Source: Oscillospiraceae bacterium (GTDB lineage: Bacteria; Bacillota; Clostridia; Oscillospirales; Oscillospiraceae). Taken from it: DNA of 32,541 nucleotides. The translations under genes and the position numbers were made by a program. Positions 1 to 7,832 of the stretch are shown piece by piece; position 1 is the first letter of the stretch, and every line of letters starts with the position of its first letter. Below the pieces are notes generated by a model. That model had not been told where the DNA came from, searched no databases, and saw only the letters and a list, made by a program, of their open reading frames with translations. The stretch lies in assembly GCA_021442665.1 (NCBI GenBank), contig JABUSQ010000019.1, forward strand, positions 1-32,541, given 5' to 3'.

Positions 1-30
1 ACGCCGCCGTGAAAAACGGATTAAACTCTA

Positions 31-50
31 TTCGCGCCTGACGGCGCGAA
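31..50 (-). terminator. Hairpin after the ATC-hydrolase-family gene
   Basis: A perfect 8-bp stem (TTCGCGCC/GGCGCGAA) with a 4-nt loop lies just past the stop of the minus-strand gene. Read on the minus strand, it is followed by a moderately T-rich run (TAGAGTTTAATCCGTTTTTC). The U tract is imperfect, so termination efficiency is uncertain. It could also serve a plus-strand gene ending before the window. Confidence 0.45.
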
Positions 51-70
51 CTCTGCGAGACTTTTTTGTA

Positions 71-562
71 TCACTTGTGGTATCTCAGAGCGCAAATGTC
101 ATCGCCCTTTGCTATGCATTTGGGCAGATCAAGCTGTGCGCCGTAGCACTTGCCGATGTTGTGGTCTCCGCACATTGCAATATCGCAGAGTCTTGCAATC
201 TCCTCATCCGTGCAGCCTGCCTTCTGCCATGACTTGACCAGGGGGCAGTAGTGGAAGTCGATGAAAAGCTCGGTATCAGTGCTCTTGACGATGTCCATTT
301 CGAATACCCACTGGGCTGCCTTGGTGAACAGAGTCTTACGCAGACCCTTGAGACTGTCGGTGCCGCCTTTTTTTACAAGCTCGGTACCCTGAGAGATACC
401 GCAGCGGGAAACAGCGGGATTTCCGAAATCCTCCCAGTTTAGTCCCAGCTTGCCTGCCTCGTCGCAGAGCAGATACAGCCACAGAGCACGATGCTCAAGC
501 TGTTCACGGATGGCCTTCAGAATGGGGTTTTTAAGCTTTGCTTCATTTTTTACTATGCTCAT
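71..562 (-). CDS. L-2-amino-thiazoline-4-carboxylic acid hydrolase family protein
   Basis: A 163-residue protein resembling the ATC-hydrolase family, whose founding enzyme opens L-2-amino-thiazoline-4-carboxylate to N-carbamoyl-L-cysteine. The C-terminal half carries the family pattern: FHYCPL near residue 104, then a cluster with CDIAMCGD (126-133) and a final Cys-Ala-Leu-Arg-Tyr. The Cys/His/Asp-rich stretch probably forms the active site. No signal peptide or membrane segment is seen. The ATG is preceded by AGAAGGAGAG at good spacing, so the start is firm. It is monocistronic, with its own promoter and a downstream hairpin. Many family members in Clostridia are uncharacterised, so the substrate is not known; the family call is good, the reaction is not proven. 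Confidence 0.72.
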   Translation of the reverse strand: MSIVKNEAKLKNPILKAIREQLEHRALWLYLLCDEAGKLGLNWEDFGNPAVSRCGISQGTELVKKGGTDSLKGLRKTLFTKAAQWVFEMDIVKSTDTELFIDFHYCPLVKSWQKAGCTDEEIARLCDIAMCGDHNIGKCYGAQLDLPKCIAKGDDICALRYHK

Positions 563-592
563 GGTAATACTCTCCTTCTTCTATATAGACTC

Positions 593-620
593 ATTGTATA
601 GTTTTTTTGAGATTTGTCAA
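593..620 (-). promoter_or_regulatory. Promoter of the ATC-hydrolase-family gene
   Basis: On the minus strand, TTGACA (615-620) and TACAAT (593-598) are separated by 16 bp, a near-consensus sigma-A promoter. The start site would fall about 20-25 nt upstream of the ATG. Confidence 0.7.
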
Positions 621-643
621 CAGTAAATTGTTTTTTTGTTGAC
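616..643. promoter_or_regulatory. Inverted repeat overlapping the -35 box, possible operator
   Basis: GTCAACA (616-622) and TGTTGAC (637-643) form an inverted repeat with a 14-nt T-rich centre. The left arm covers most of the -35 element of the minus-strand promoter. That placement suits a repressor or activator site, but no cognate regulator is visible in the window. Confidence 0.35.
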
Positions 644-914
644 GAAGCATTGAATTCAGTGTATTCCCTCCGACAAGGCTTTCTTATGCTCCGGAATGCA
701 TTGCGTTATGACGGCGACCTGACTGCCAAATAATAGATATTATGCCGCAAGGCCGACGCAGCTGCTTTTTAAAGTTTTTCGTTTTAAAGATACACTTGCG
801 ATGCACTTGTATAAACATAGTATTTCGCTGTGCAGATACAGATAAAACGGATTATTTAATGTGTTACATAATTTAGTTAAATAGCTTAAACAAAATGTGC
901 ATAAAGCCCAAAAA
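644..914. other. Intergenic stretch without a recognisable gene
   Basis: Between the divergent genes I see only short open frames with poor codon use and no ribosome site. The stretch becomes AT-rich towards the promoter of the oxidoreductase gene. No repeat, RNA gene or mobile element is recognised. Confidence 0.5.
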
Positions 915-916
915 GA

Positions 917-945
917 TTGACAATCTTTGCTCAATGTTGTATAAT
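917..945 (+). promoter_or_regulatory. Consensus sigma-A promoter for the oxidoreductase-hypA operon
   Basis: TTGACA (917-922), a 17-bp spacer and TATAAT (940-945): every base of both hexamers matches consensus. The expected start is near 952, leaving a leader of about 60-70 nt. The operon should be strongly transcribed unless repressed. Confidence 0.88.
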
Positions 946-1019
946 ATTTGCAATAGAATGCTGTGATAAAGCATTTTAGCATGATGTATGTAATTTTAAT
1001 TTACTGAGAGGTGGATCGC

Positions 1020-3698
1020 TTGGCACACAGACCGAATATTCTTGCACTGGCCTCTAAGATAAGTCTTGAGAGCCTGACCTACACCGGCATAACCTACAAC
1101 GACCCGGAGTATAAGATACTCGAACCTATCGTGGACGACGATATGTGTTCCGTCATGATGCGTATGCGTCTTGAGGCGGACCTTACAGTTGAGGATATTT
1201 CCCGACGCACAAAAAAGGATGTACGATTTGTCCAGGAGCAGCTTGACAAGCTCGTTACGGCAGGCGTTATCCGTATCCGTGAGGTCAACGGAAAACGCTG
1301 CTATTATTACCCCATATGGGTGCCCGGCATTATGGAGGGTATACTTGCCAACCGTGAGCAGTGTGATAAGTACCCCGTACTCGGCGAATGCTTCGAGGAA
1401 TACACCCGCCGCAGAATAGAGATGCTGGCACCGGTGCTGAACTCCGGCAAGGGGGGCATGTCCTTCATGCGTGTCATGCCTGTTCTCAGTGCTATTGAAA
1501 ATAACTCCCGCACCGCCTCGTACGATGAGGTCAGCACGCTCATTGACAATGCCTTTGCGCTCTCTGTCGGACCCTGCTCCTGCCGACGTTCCCGCCGCTT
1601 GATGGGCGAGGGCTGCGGTCATCTTGAGGAAGACATGTGCATGTACCTCAACGATAACGCCGTCAACTTCTCAAATCTCGGCTACCATCGCCTCATAACA
1701 AAGGAGGAGGCATACGAGATACTCAAGCGTGCCGAGGACAACGGCCTCGTACATGAGATAAACCAGACACCCGGCTTTGAGGATGCAACCGCAATCTGCA
1801 ATTGCTGCGGATGCTCCTGCTACGCCCTGCGTATCGCCGAGCTTTTCCGCTCCAAGAATGCGATACGCTCAAACTACATAGCCCGCATCGACAAGAACAA
1901 GTGCGTCGCCTGCGGTCAGTGTGTTGAAAACTGTCAGACTAACGCTCTTCGACTGGGTCAAAAGAGCAGCAGCAAGGATCCCCATGTCTCCGACGCCTAT
2001 GATTCCGACCGTGCCATCCCCTGGGACAGAAAGTCCTACAATGTCGAATACCGCACGAACCGAAGCGACGTCATGGACAGCGGTACCGCACCCTGTAAGG
2101 CAGTCTGCCCGGCACATATCCCGGTACAGGGCTACATCAAGCTCGCCTCCGAGGGAAGATATACGGAAGCTCTCGAGCTTATAAAGAAAGAAAACCCTTT
2201 CCCTGCCGTCTGCGGACGCATATGCAACAAGCCCTGCGAGGAGGCATGCACCCGCGGCATCGTGGACTCTGCGGTAGCTATCGATGAAATCAAGAAATTC
2301 ATCGCCGAAAAGGATCTTTCCGCCGAGACGCGCTTCGTGCCTAAGATGCTCAATCAGCGCAACATACCCTTTACAGAGAAAATAGCTGTCATCGGAGCAG
2401 GCCCCGCCGGACTCAGCTGTGCCTACTATCTTGCCGTCAAGGGCTACCCGGTAACGGTATTCGAAAAGGAAAACGCCCTCGGCGGTATGCTTACTCTCGG
2501 AATTCCTTCCTTCCGTCTTGAGAAGAATGTACTTAATGCGGAGATAGATGTCCTGCGTGAGCTTGGGGTCGATTTCAGAACCGGAGTTGAGATAGGAAAG
2601 GACATCAGCCTTGACGAGCTTCGCAAGGAGGGCTACAAGGCGTTTTACCTCGCCATCGGCGCATCTAAGGGCGCCGCCGTGGGCTGCCCCGGCGAGGACC
2701 TTGAGGGCGTATACACCGGTATAGACTTCCTCCGTGCTGTAAATCTCGGAGAGACGATAGAACTGGGCAGCAAGTGCGCAGTCATCGGCGGCGGAAATGT
2801 TGCCATTGACGTTGCCCGCGCCGCAGTTCGTCTCGGTGCGGACACCACAGTAATATACCGACGCACCCGTGACGCAATGCCCGCCTCTGAGGACGAAATA
2901 GTCGAGGCAGAGGAAGAGGGCGTTAAATTCCGTTTCCTGACCGCTCCCGCAGAGATTATCGGCAGCGGCAGGGTGGAAGCTGTCAAGCTCCGTAAGATGG
3001 AGATTAATACTGACGCAAGCGGCAAGGACAAGCCTGTCGGTACCGATGAATTCGAGCTTGAGGAGTTTACCTCCGTTATCTCCGCCGTGGGTCAGACCAT
3101 CGACATGGGCGGTATTGAAGGCACGATAAAGCTCGGCGACAAGGGCACCGTAACCGTGGACTCTCTCAGCTATCAGACTACTCAGCCCGATGTGTTTGCA
3201 GGCGGCGACGCTGTCACAGGCCCAAGCTTTGCGATAAACGCCATCGCCGCAGGTAAGGAAGGAGCAGTATCCATCCACCGCTATGTCCATCCCGGACAGA
3301 CCCAGAACCTCGGCCGTGACAGACGTGACTACAAGCCTCTGGATGTATCCACCGTGGCAATCGGCGTAGGCTTTGATAAGAGCCCCCGTCAGAGCGTCAG
3401 ACCTGTCTCCGACGAGGCTGCAAAGAGCACCTTCCGCGATCTCAGAGGTACCCTCACTCAGGAGCAGATCAAGAAGGAAGCGGCACGCTGCCTCGGCTGC
3501 GGCGCAGCTGTCATCGATGAAGATCTTTGCGTCGGCTGCGGTATCTGCACAACTAAGTGCAAGTTCGATGCGATAAGCCTCGAAAAGATAATGGACAATA
3601 AGGGCAAGGAATACTATCAGACGCTGCTTACCGCAGTTGCAAACACTCCATATACTGCAAAGCGCCTGATAGCAAAGAAGATTAATTTTAAAAAGTGA
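1020..3698 (+). CDS. Multidomain Fe-S/FAD NAD(P)-dependent oxidoreductase (GltD-like) with N-terminal winged-helix-like region
   Basis: About 890 residues (numbered here from an upstream in-frame GTG at 1011). The first ~100 residues look helical with a winged-helix-like pattern. Next come Cys clusters: CSCRR (188), CNCCGCSC (263-270) and a 4Fe-4S motif CVACGQCVENC (298). From 362 a GltD-type Fe-S domain (CKAVCPAHIP) leads to a glutamate-synthase-small-subunit-like flavoprotein: FAD motif IGAGPAG (461), NAD(P) motif GGGNVA (near 593) and a GGDAVTGPS FAD-closing motif. A C-terminal 2[4Fe-4S]-like end includes CVGCGICTTKC (840). The TTG at 1020 is preceded by GAGAGGTGG at proper spacing, so I prefer it to GTG 1011. 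It probably moves electrons between NAD(P)H and ferredoxin or a partner protein. No GltB large subunit is nearby, so glutamate synthase activity is unlikely. Confidence 0.8.
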   Translation: MAHRPNILALASKISLESLTYTGITYNDPEYKILEPIVDDDMCSVMMRMRLEADLTVEDISRRTKKDVRFVQEQLDKLVTAGVIRIREVNGKRCYYYPIWVPGIMEGILANREQCDKYPVLGECFEEYTRRRIEMLAPVLNSGKGGMSFMRVMPVLSAIENNSRTASYDEVSTLIDNAFALSVGPCSCRRSRRLMGEGCGHLEEDMCMYLNDNAVNFSNLGYHRLITKEEAYEILKRAEDNGLVHEINQTPGFEDATAICNCCGCSCYALRIAELFRSKNAIRSNYIARIDKNKCVACGQCVENCQTNALRLGQKSSSKDPHVSDAYDSDRAIPWDRKSYNVEYRTNRSDVMDSGTAPCKAVCPAHIPVQGYIKLASEGRYTEALELIKKENPFPAVCGRICNKPCEEACTRGIVDSAVAIDEIKKFIAEKDLSAETRFVPKMLNQRNIPFTEKIAVIGAGPAGLSCAYYLAVKGYPVTVFEKENALGGMLTLGIPSFRLEKNVLNAEIDVLRELGVDFRTGVEIGKDISLDELRKEGYKAFYLAIGASKGAAVGCPGEDLEGVYTGIDFLRAVNLGETIELGSKCAVIGGGNVAIDVARAAVRLGADTTVIYRRTRDAMPASEDEIVEAEEEGVKFRFLTAPAEIIGSGRVEAVKLRKMEINTDASGKDKPVGTDEFELEEFTSVISAVGQTIDMGGIEGTIKLGDKGTVTVDSLSYQTTQPDVFAGGDAVTGPSFAINAIAAGKEGAVSIHRYVHPGQTQNLGRDRRDYKPLDVSTVAIGVGFDKSPRQSVRPVSDEAAKSTFRDLRGTLTQEQIKKEAARCLGCGAAVIDEDLCVGCGICTTKCKFDAISLEKIMDNKGKEYYQTLLTAVANTPYTAKRLIAKKINFKK

Positions 3699-3699
3699 T

Positions 3700-4044
3700 A
3701 TGCATGAGATAAACATCGTCCGGCAGGTCGTCAAGACCGTCGAAGAATTTGCCGCCGAAAACAATGTCGGCGATATCCGGGAGATAGTGCTGGATATCGG
3801 AGAGCTTTCTCTGGTAATCCCGGAATATGTTGAGGATATCTATCCGGCCGTCGTAAAGGGAACCGTGCTTGAGGACACCAAGCTCATCATAAACGTGGTT
3901 CCCGGACTCGCCGAGTGTGATGACTGCGGAGAGATATTTAACGTCATCGAAGCAAACGGCATCTGTCCGAACTGCGGCAGTGACTCGAAGGAAGTTCTGT
4001 CCGGCAAGGACTTCTATATCAAGGAAATCCATATACCCGAATAG
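3700..4044 (+). CDS. hypA: Hydrogenase/nickel maturation metallochaperone HypA
   Basis: A 114-residue protein with full HypA architecture. It starts Met-His-Glu, the N-terminal His2/Glu3 that binds nickel in the family. It has two zinc-knuckle pairs, CDDC (73-76) and CPNC (89-92), followed by GS. Known HypA proteins deliver Ni to [NiFe]-hydrogenase (and sometimes urease) precursors with HypB. It begins 1 nt after the oxidoreductase stop with no clear ribosome site, suggesting translational coupling. No hypB, hypCDEF or hydrogenase subunit is in the window, so its client is unknown. The link to the upstream redox protein is inferred from position only. Confidence 0.87.
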   Translation: MHEINIVRQVVKTVEEFAAENNVGDIREIVLDIGELSLVIPEYVEDIYPAVVKGTVLEDTKLIINVVPGLAECDDCGEIFNVIEANGICPNCGSDSKEVLSGKDFYIKEIHIPE

Positions 4045-4050
4045 CAAAAA

Positions 4051-4080
4051 TGAAACAGCGTACGAAAGTGCGCTGTTTCA
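4051..4080 (+). terminator. Terminator-like hairpin after hypA
   Basis: TGAAACAGCG/CGCTGTTTCA is a perfect 10-bp stem. It extends by TAC/GTG (one T-G wobble) to 13 bp closed by a GAAA tetraloop. The plus-strand tail (TTATATAA) is only weakly T-rich. On the minus strand a T5 run follows. Confidence 0.65.
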
Positions 4081-4129
4081 TTATATAAACCATCCGACAG
4101 GGTAACAGAATTTATAACATTTTTTAACC

Positions 4130-4158
4130 TTGAATTTAGATTCAGCAGGATGTAAAAT
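4130..4158 (+). promoter_or_regulatory. Promoter of the degV-family gene
   Basis: TTGAAT (4130-4135), 17 bp, TAAAAT (4153-4158). It lies between the hypA hairpin and the ribosome site at 4177-4182, so the gene is probably an independent unit. Confidence 0.65.
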
Positions 4159-4189
4159 AAGAATACAAAGCTCCATGGGAGGCAATTAC

Positions 4190-5083
4190 ATGATACGATT
4201 GGTTGTTGACAGCACCTGCGATATGCCCCGGCAGATAATCGAAAAGTACGGTATCGCCGTGGTGCCCCTGCAGGTTGTTATAGAAGGCAAGAGCTACCGT
4301 GACGGTGTGGACATAAAAAACAGGGAATTTTACGATATTCTGCGTCAGGGCGTCATGCCCCAGACCTCGCAGATAAATCCTGCGGATACGGAGGTACTGT
4401 TCCGTGAAATATGCAGGGCAGGGGACGACGTTATCTATCTCAGCTTTTCCAGTGCAATGTCCGGATCATTCTGGATGGCTAAAACCATTGCAGAGGAGGT
4501 TAATGAGGATTATCCCGAACGAAGGCTCTGTGTTATGGATTCCGAGGGAGGCTGTGCAGCAACAGGCATCATTGCCATGCAGACCGCTCGCTGGATAGCA
4601 GCCGGCAGAGGCTTTGACGAAATCGTAGCCATGACGGAGGCAGCAATCGCGAATATTCAGCATCTTTTCACGCTGGACAGCCTTAACTGGCTTTCCAAGG
4701 GAGGAAGAGTTGCAAAACCCGTGGGCTATGTGGGAGATAAGCTGCAGATAAAGCCCATACTACATGTCGCAGATAAAAGTATGCATATTGTGACCCTTGT
4801 AAGGGGAAGAAAGAGCACCATCTCCACTATAATCAAAATGCTTACGGAACGTATAAAAAATTTCCCCGAGCAGCTTATTATGATAACCCACGCTGACGAT
4901 ATTGCAACCGCTGAGCACATCCGTGATGAGATACACAAGGTGCTGCCCGGGGCAAAAACCTGCCTTCTCCCCATTGGCTGTGTGCTTGCCACACACCTCG
5001 GAGTCGGCGGCGTAGGTCTGTTTTTCATGAAAAATAAAATAGAGGGCTATGATCTTTTAGAAGAAGAGGTTAATGGATTTTAA
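4190..5083 (+). CDS. DegV family fatty-acid-binding protein (FakB-like)
   Basis: 297 residues, standard DegV length. The ATG at 4190 follows GGGAGG with 7-nt spacing; an in-frame ATG at 4130 lies inside the promoter and lacks a ribosome site. Family signatures are present: DSTCDMP at the N terminus (7-13), PQTSQ (57-61), SFSSAMSGS (85-93) and SKGGRV in the middle. In FakB proteins the TSQ and SSxxSG segments hold the carboxylate of a bound fatty acid, which is presented to the kinase FakA. This allows exogenous or recycled fatty acids to enter phospholipid synthesis. FakA is not in this window. The fatty-acid specificity cannot be read from the sequence. Confidence 0.88.
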   Translation: MIRLVVDSTCDMPRQIIEKYGIAVVPLQVVIEGKSYRDGVDIKNREFYDILRQGVMPQTSQINPADTEVLFREICRAGDDVIYLSFSSAMSGSFWMAKTIAEEVNEDYPERRLCVMDSEGGCAATGIIAMQTARWIAAGRGFDEIVAMTEAAIANIQHLFTLDSLNWLSKGGRVAKPVGYVGDKLQIKPILHVADKSMHIVTLVRGRKSTISTIIKMLTERIKNFPEQLIMITHADDIATAEHIRDEIHKVLPGAKTCLLPIGCVLATHLGVGGVGLFFMKNKIEGYDLLEEEVNGF

Positions 5084-5092
5084 CCGATATTC

Positions 5093-5126
5093 AAAAAACG
5101 CTTGGACTAAAATCCAAGCGTTTTTT
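5093..5126. terminator. Bidirectional intrinsic terminator between degV and the anti-sigma gene
   Basis: A perfect 14-bp stem, AAAAAACGCTTGGA (5093-5106) with TCCAAGCGTTTTTT (5113-5126), and a 6-nt loop. A T6 run closes the arm on either strand, so it can end both convergent transcripts. Confidence 0.92.
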
Positions 5127-5129
5127 CTG

Positions 5130-6137
5130 TTATCCGGCGATAACCGTGATGTGGTCAATGCTGTCGGTATCCACAAGTCTGTTGAAGCTGAAGGCACATT
5201 TTCCTTCAAAAGCGGAGATAACTGCCGCGTTAATTGCGCTTTCGCCCTTGACAACATAATCGCTTCCGTCCTTATAGGTGATTACGACGCTTGCGCAGTT
5301 GCCGTCGGAGGAGGGAACCACCATTCCGAGAGGTGAAACGGAATATTGCAGTCCGAAGCTTTCAAAAGTTTTTGCAGGAACAAAACTCTCAACATTGAGT
5401 TTTACGGAGTCAATGCTTTCGGCTCCGTTTTTCAGGGTTCTGAAATGGACCTCAAGGTTCTTGCCGTCAAAATCATCGAAGGGGGAGATGTACATCATAT
5501 AGGTCGTGCGCTCGGCTTCATCACATAGAATGAGGGTTCTGCTGTCCATAAACTTCTGACCGTGATAAAGATTTACCCAACCGAAGTTCACATTGTTGTG
5601 ATTTTCGCCGCTGACCTCATAGCTCAGTACTCCTACGCCGTTCTCATCCATGATGAAATCACGCAGTATGATCTCGTTTTTACCGTCCTCTGATACCCAG
5701 CCCTTATTAATTGCCACGGCATAATCACCGATAAGCTCCCGGGCAAGAGCGGGGTCGAGAGCTATGCGCTCAAATGCGGGATAGTGCTCGACCTTGGTGA
5801 CGGTATTGCCGTTGCCGTCGGTATACTCCCTGGAAACATTGAATTCACCGTGACCGCCTATTACAGAGCCGAAGGCCGCGTTGAAAAAGTCGCTTACGGA
5901 CATTTCGCCTTCGGCGTCCTTAATACCTGAGAACGCAAAGGAGGAGATGCCTAGTACAAGAATCAGGCATGCTGCTGCAGCTATGGTTAATATACGTTTA
6001 CCTGTACGCTTCCTGTGTTTCATTCTGATAACCTCACCGGAATGTGATATCACGGCATCGGAGCAATTGTCCATTACTTCCATGAGGTATTTGTCTGAGA
6101 TGTTGCCTATGGCAGTCGAAAGATTTTCCTTTGTCAT
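5130..6137 (-). CDS. Membrane-anchored putative anti-sigma factor
   Basis: 335 residues. A short cytoplasmic segment (about 1-46, basic at 40-48) precedes one transmembrane helix (about 48-70, TIAAAACLILVLG). The remaining ~265 residues are predicted outside the cell and look beta-rich, resembling the DUF4179-type extracytoplasmic domains of Firmicutes anti-sigma proteins. No zinc HxxxCxxC motif is seen in the N-terminal segment. Its ATG overlaps the stop of the upstream sigma gene (ATGA), so the two are translated as a pair, the usual layout for an ECF sigma factor and its membrane antagonist. The signal sensed is unknown. The call rests on topology and context more than on a diagnostic motif. 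Confidence 0.68.
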   Translation of the reverse strand: MTKENLSTAIGNISDKYLMEVMDNCSDAVISHSGEVIRMKHRKRTGKRILTIAAAACLILVLGISSFAFSGIKDAEGEMSVSDFFNAAFGSVIGGHGEFNVSREYTDGNGNTVTKVEHYPAFERIALDPALARELIGDYAVAINKGWVSEDGKNEIILRDFIMDENGVGVLSYEVSGENHNNVNFGWVNLYHGQKFMDSRTLILCDEAERTTYMMYISPFDDFDGKNLEVHFRTLKNGAESIDSVKLNVESFVPAKTFESFGLQYSVSPLGMVVPSSDGNCASVVITYKDGSDYVVKGESAINAAVISAFEGKCAFSFNRLVDTDSIDHITVIAG

Positions 6138-6691
6138 GAAATCAATCCTTCTTTCTTTAAAAATTTTTGAAGCCTGCTTCGGGTTCTGGACAGACGGACG
6201 CTTATGCGATGAGGAGAGGTGTTAAGCTCATCGGCTATTTCCTTGACGGGACAGGCAAACCAATACCTCAGAACAAACATTCTCCTGTCCTCAGCGCTGA
6301 GCGTATCAAGAAAAGCCTCAATAGCAAAGGTAAGCTGTTTAACCTCGTAATCGGATGCAGGGTCATTTCCGATACCTGCCACCTCATCAAGCTCGTCTAA
6401 AGATAAATCGTAGGAGCTGTTGCGCCTGGAGGCGGTATTGAAATGATAGCGATTTAGTGCAAGATTACGGGCTATCCTGCAAAGGTAAGCGGGATATGGA
6501 TAAGGGGACTCGGGCGGAATACGATTCCACGCTGCCAAATAGGTGTCGTTTTCACATTCCTCCGTGTCTTGAAAACTGTTAAGAATATGAAAAGCGGTGC
6601 GCCTTACAACAGTGCCGTACTTACACCGTGTCTCCTCAATTGCCTGCTCTGAGCGCTCATAGAACAGGGCAATTATTTCGCTGTCCTCCAT
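6134..6691 (-). CDS. ECF-type RNA polymerase sigma factor
   Basis: 185 residues from the ATG at 6691, which follows GGGAGG with good spacing; an ATG 8 codons upstream overlaps the ribosome site and is less likely. Region 2 covers about residues 10-80 (CRIARNLALNRYH marks its end). Region 4 covers about 120-180, with LSAEDRRMFVLRYWF and a helix-turn-helix around VKEIADELNTSPHRISVRLS. There is no region 1 or 3, as expected for group 4 sigma factors. It directs RNA polymerase to a small regulon, probably including itself, and is held by the membrane protein encoded immediately downstream through an ATGA overlap. The specific ECF group cannot be assigned by eye. Confidence 0.88.
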   Translation of the reverse strand: MEDSEIIALFYERSEQAIEETRCKYGTVVRRTAFHILNSFQDTEECENDTYLAAWNRIPPESPYPYPAYLCRIARNLALNRYHFNTASRRNSSYDLSLDELDEVAGIGNDPASDYEVKQLTFAIEAFLDTLSAEDRRMFVLRYWFACPVKEIADELNTSPHRISVRLSRTRSRLQKFLKKEGLIS

Positions 6692-6774
6692 ATCTGTACC
6701 TCCCTTCGGCCTCATTCATACTCTACGGAAACGCATTGAAATATCTCACATATAATCATATAAACATAAACAGA

Positions 6775-6808
6775 AAAAACACCGAAATAAAAGCATCTCG
6801 GTGTTTTT
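6775..6808 (-). terminator. Terminator after the carboxyethylornithine synthase gene
   Basis: The minus strand reads an 11-bp stem (AAAAACACCGA/TCGGTGTTTTT) with a 12-nt loop and a T6 tail. It lies between the end of the murT-like operon (6834) and the sigma gene, so the two minus-strand units are separated. Confidence 0.85.
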
Positions 6809-6833
6809 ACACTAGGCCCGGAAAGGCAATCTG

Positions 6834-7808
6834 TCATTTGCAGAATATGCCCCGGGCTTCTCTGTACTTTGCAATACGCTCGTCGAGGATGTGACCGTTT
6901 TCTATTACAACAGCCTTCCTGAGTGATTCAGGATAATTGTCCGTAAGTATGGCATCCACGTATCTGCTGTAGCCCTCACTGAGGCAGTTTGTAACGGATT
7001 TAGGGAACATAGCGGGAGTGTTGTCCACGGCGTAGTGGGTGATACCGTCAACCACATAGACCGGGTTGTCAATGGTAGTGGGATGTGAGGTCTCTATCTC
7101 AAGATAAGGGTCACAGCTAACATCAATAATGAGAGCACCTTTTTTCAGACGCTTCAGATCCTCACGGTAAATGAGACGGTCGGTTCTGGAGGTATCCCAG
7201 AATACGCAGTTGACGATGACGTCATAGTTGCCCATTTCCTTGCGGAAGAGGGCTTCGTTTCTCCTGCCGTATACCATGATATCGGCGCCCAGACCGTTGA
7301 GCACACGGATAGCTCCCTTTGCTACCTGACCGTTGCCCAGCACAGCGACCTTCGCATCGTAGGGCATGAGACCGCTGAAGCGGAAGCCCTGCATGATCGC
7401 AGCCTCGCCGGCAAGCTCACGGTTGCGGTAGAATATGTACCTGCCGTCCTCGAATATCTCCTCCCATGCAAGAACAGTGTGCCCGCAATTGAGCATATTG
7501 CTTGTAAAGTCAACATTCTGTACGGAGTGTGCCCAACCCACAAGAAGCTTTCCGGGCTCTATCTCGTCAAGATAATCGGCGTCACCCAGCTTGACGTCAA
7601 CAAGGATATCACAGCTTACAGCCTCCTCGCGGCTTACAACATGAGCGCCTGCCAGTATGTATTCCTCATCGGAATAGCCCACGGACTCACCGTAGCCCTT
7701 TTCAAAGTAAAGCTGACCGACATTCTCTATATTCTTCAGGTGCTCGGGAACAAGACCTCTTCTTTTTTCGTTGTTTTTATGGCTTATTAGCAGCCCCATA
7801 GTCTTCAT
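6834..7808 (-). CDS. ceo: N5-(carboxyethyl)ornithine synthase
   Basis: 324 residues, close to the ~313 of the Lactococcus enzyme, with very similar block order: NEKRRGLVPEHL (13-24), YFEKGYGESVGYSDEEY (34-50), DVKLGDADYL (71-80), GWAHSVQN (91-98), RNRELAGEAA (128-137). A Rossmann NAD(P) motif LGNGQVAKG (157-165) and IYREDLKRLKKGALIIDVSC follow. The enzyme reductively condenses pyruvate with the side-chain amine of ornithine (or lysine) using NADPH. The fold is shared with alanine dehydrogenase, whose key Lys and His align with K73 and H94. AAAGGAGA precedes the ATG. It is the last gene of the murT-like operon, 24 nt after the rhodanese gene. Alanine dehydrogenase is the main alternative and less likely. 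Confidence 0.83.
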   Translation of the reverse strand: MKTMGLLISHKNNEKRRGLVPEHLKNIENVGQLYFEKGYGESVGYSDEEYILAGAHVVSREEAVSCDILVDVKLGDADYLDEIEPGKLLVGWAHSVQNVDFTSNMLNCGHTVLAWEEIFEDGRYIFYRNRELAGEAAIMQGFRFSGLMPYDAKVAVLGNGQVAKGAIRVLNGLGADIMVYGRRNEALFRKEMGNYDVIVNCVFWDTSRTDRLIYREDLKRLKKGALIIDVSCDPYLEIETSHPTTIDNPVYVVDGITHYAVDNTPAMFPKSVTNCLSEGYSRYVDAILTDNYPESLRKAVVIENGHILDERIAKYREARGIFCK

Positions 7809-7832
7809 TGCTTTTCTCCTTTATACGTAAAA

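Noticed and set aside
740-982. An 80-codon minus-strand open frame in the first intergenic region
   Set aside because: AT-rich, no ribosome site, Cys/Tyr/Leu-rich low-complexity product, and it runs across the consensus promoter of the oxidoreductase gene.
1869-3764. A 631-codon open frame on the minus strand opposite the oxidoreductase gene
   Set aside because: It is the antisense shadow of a GC-skewed coding region; the plus-strand product has Fe-S, FAD and NAD(P) motifs in order, and the minus frame has no recognisable domain or ribosome site.
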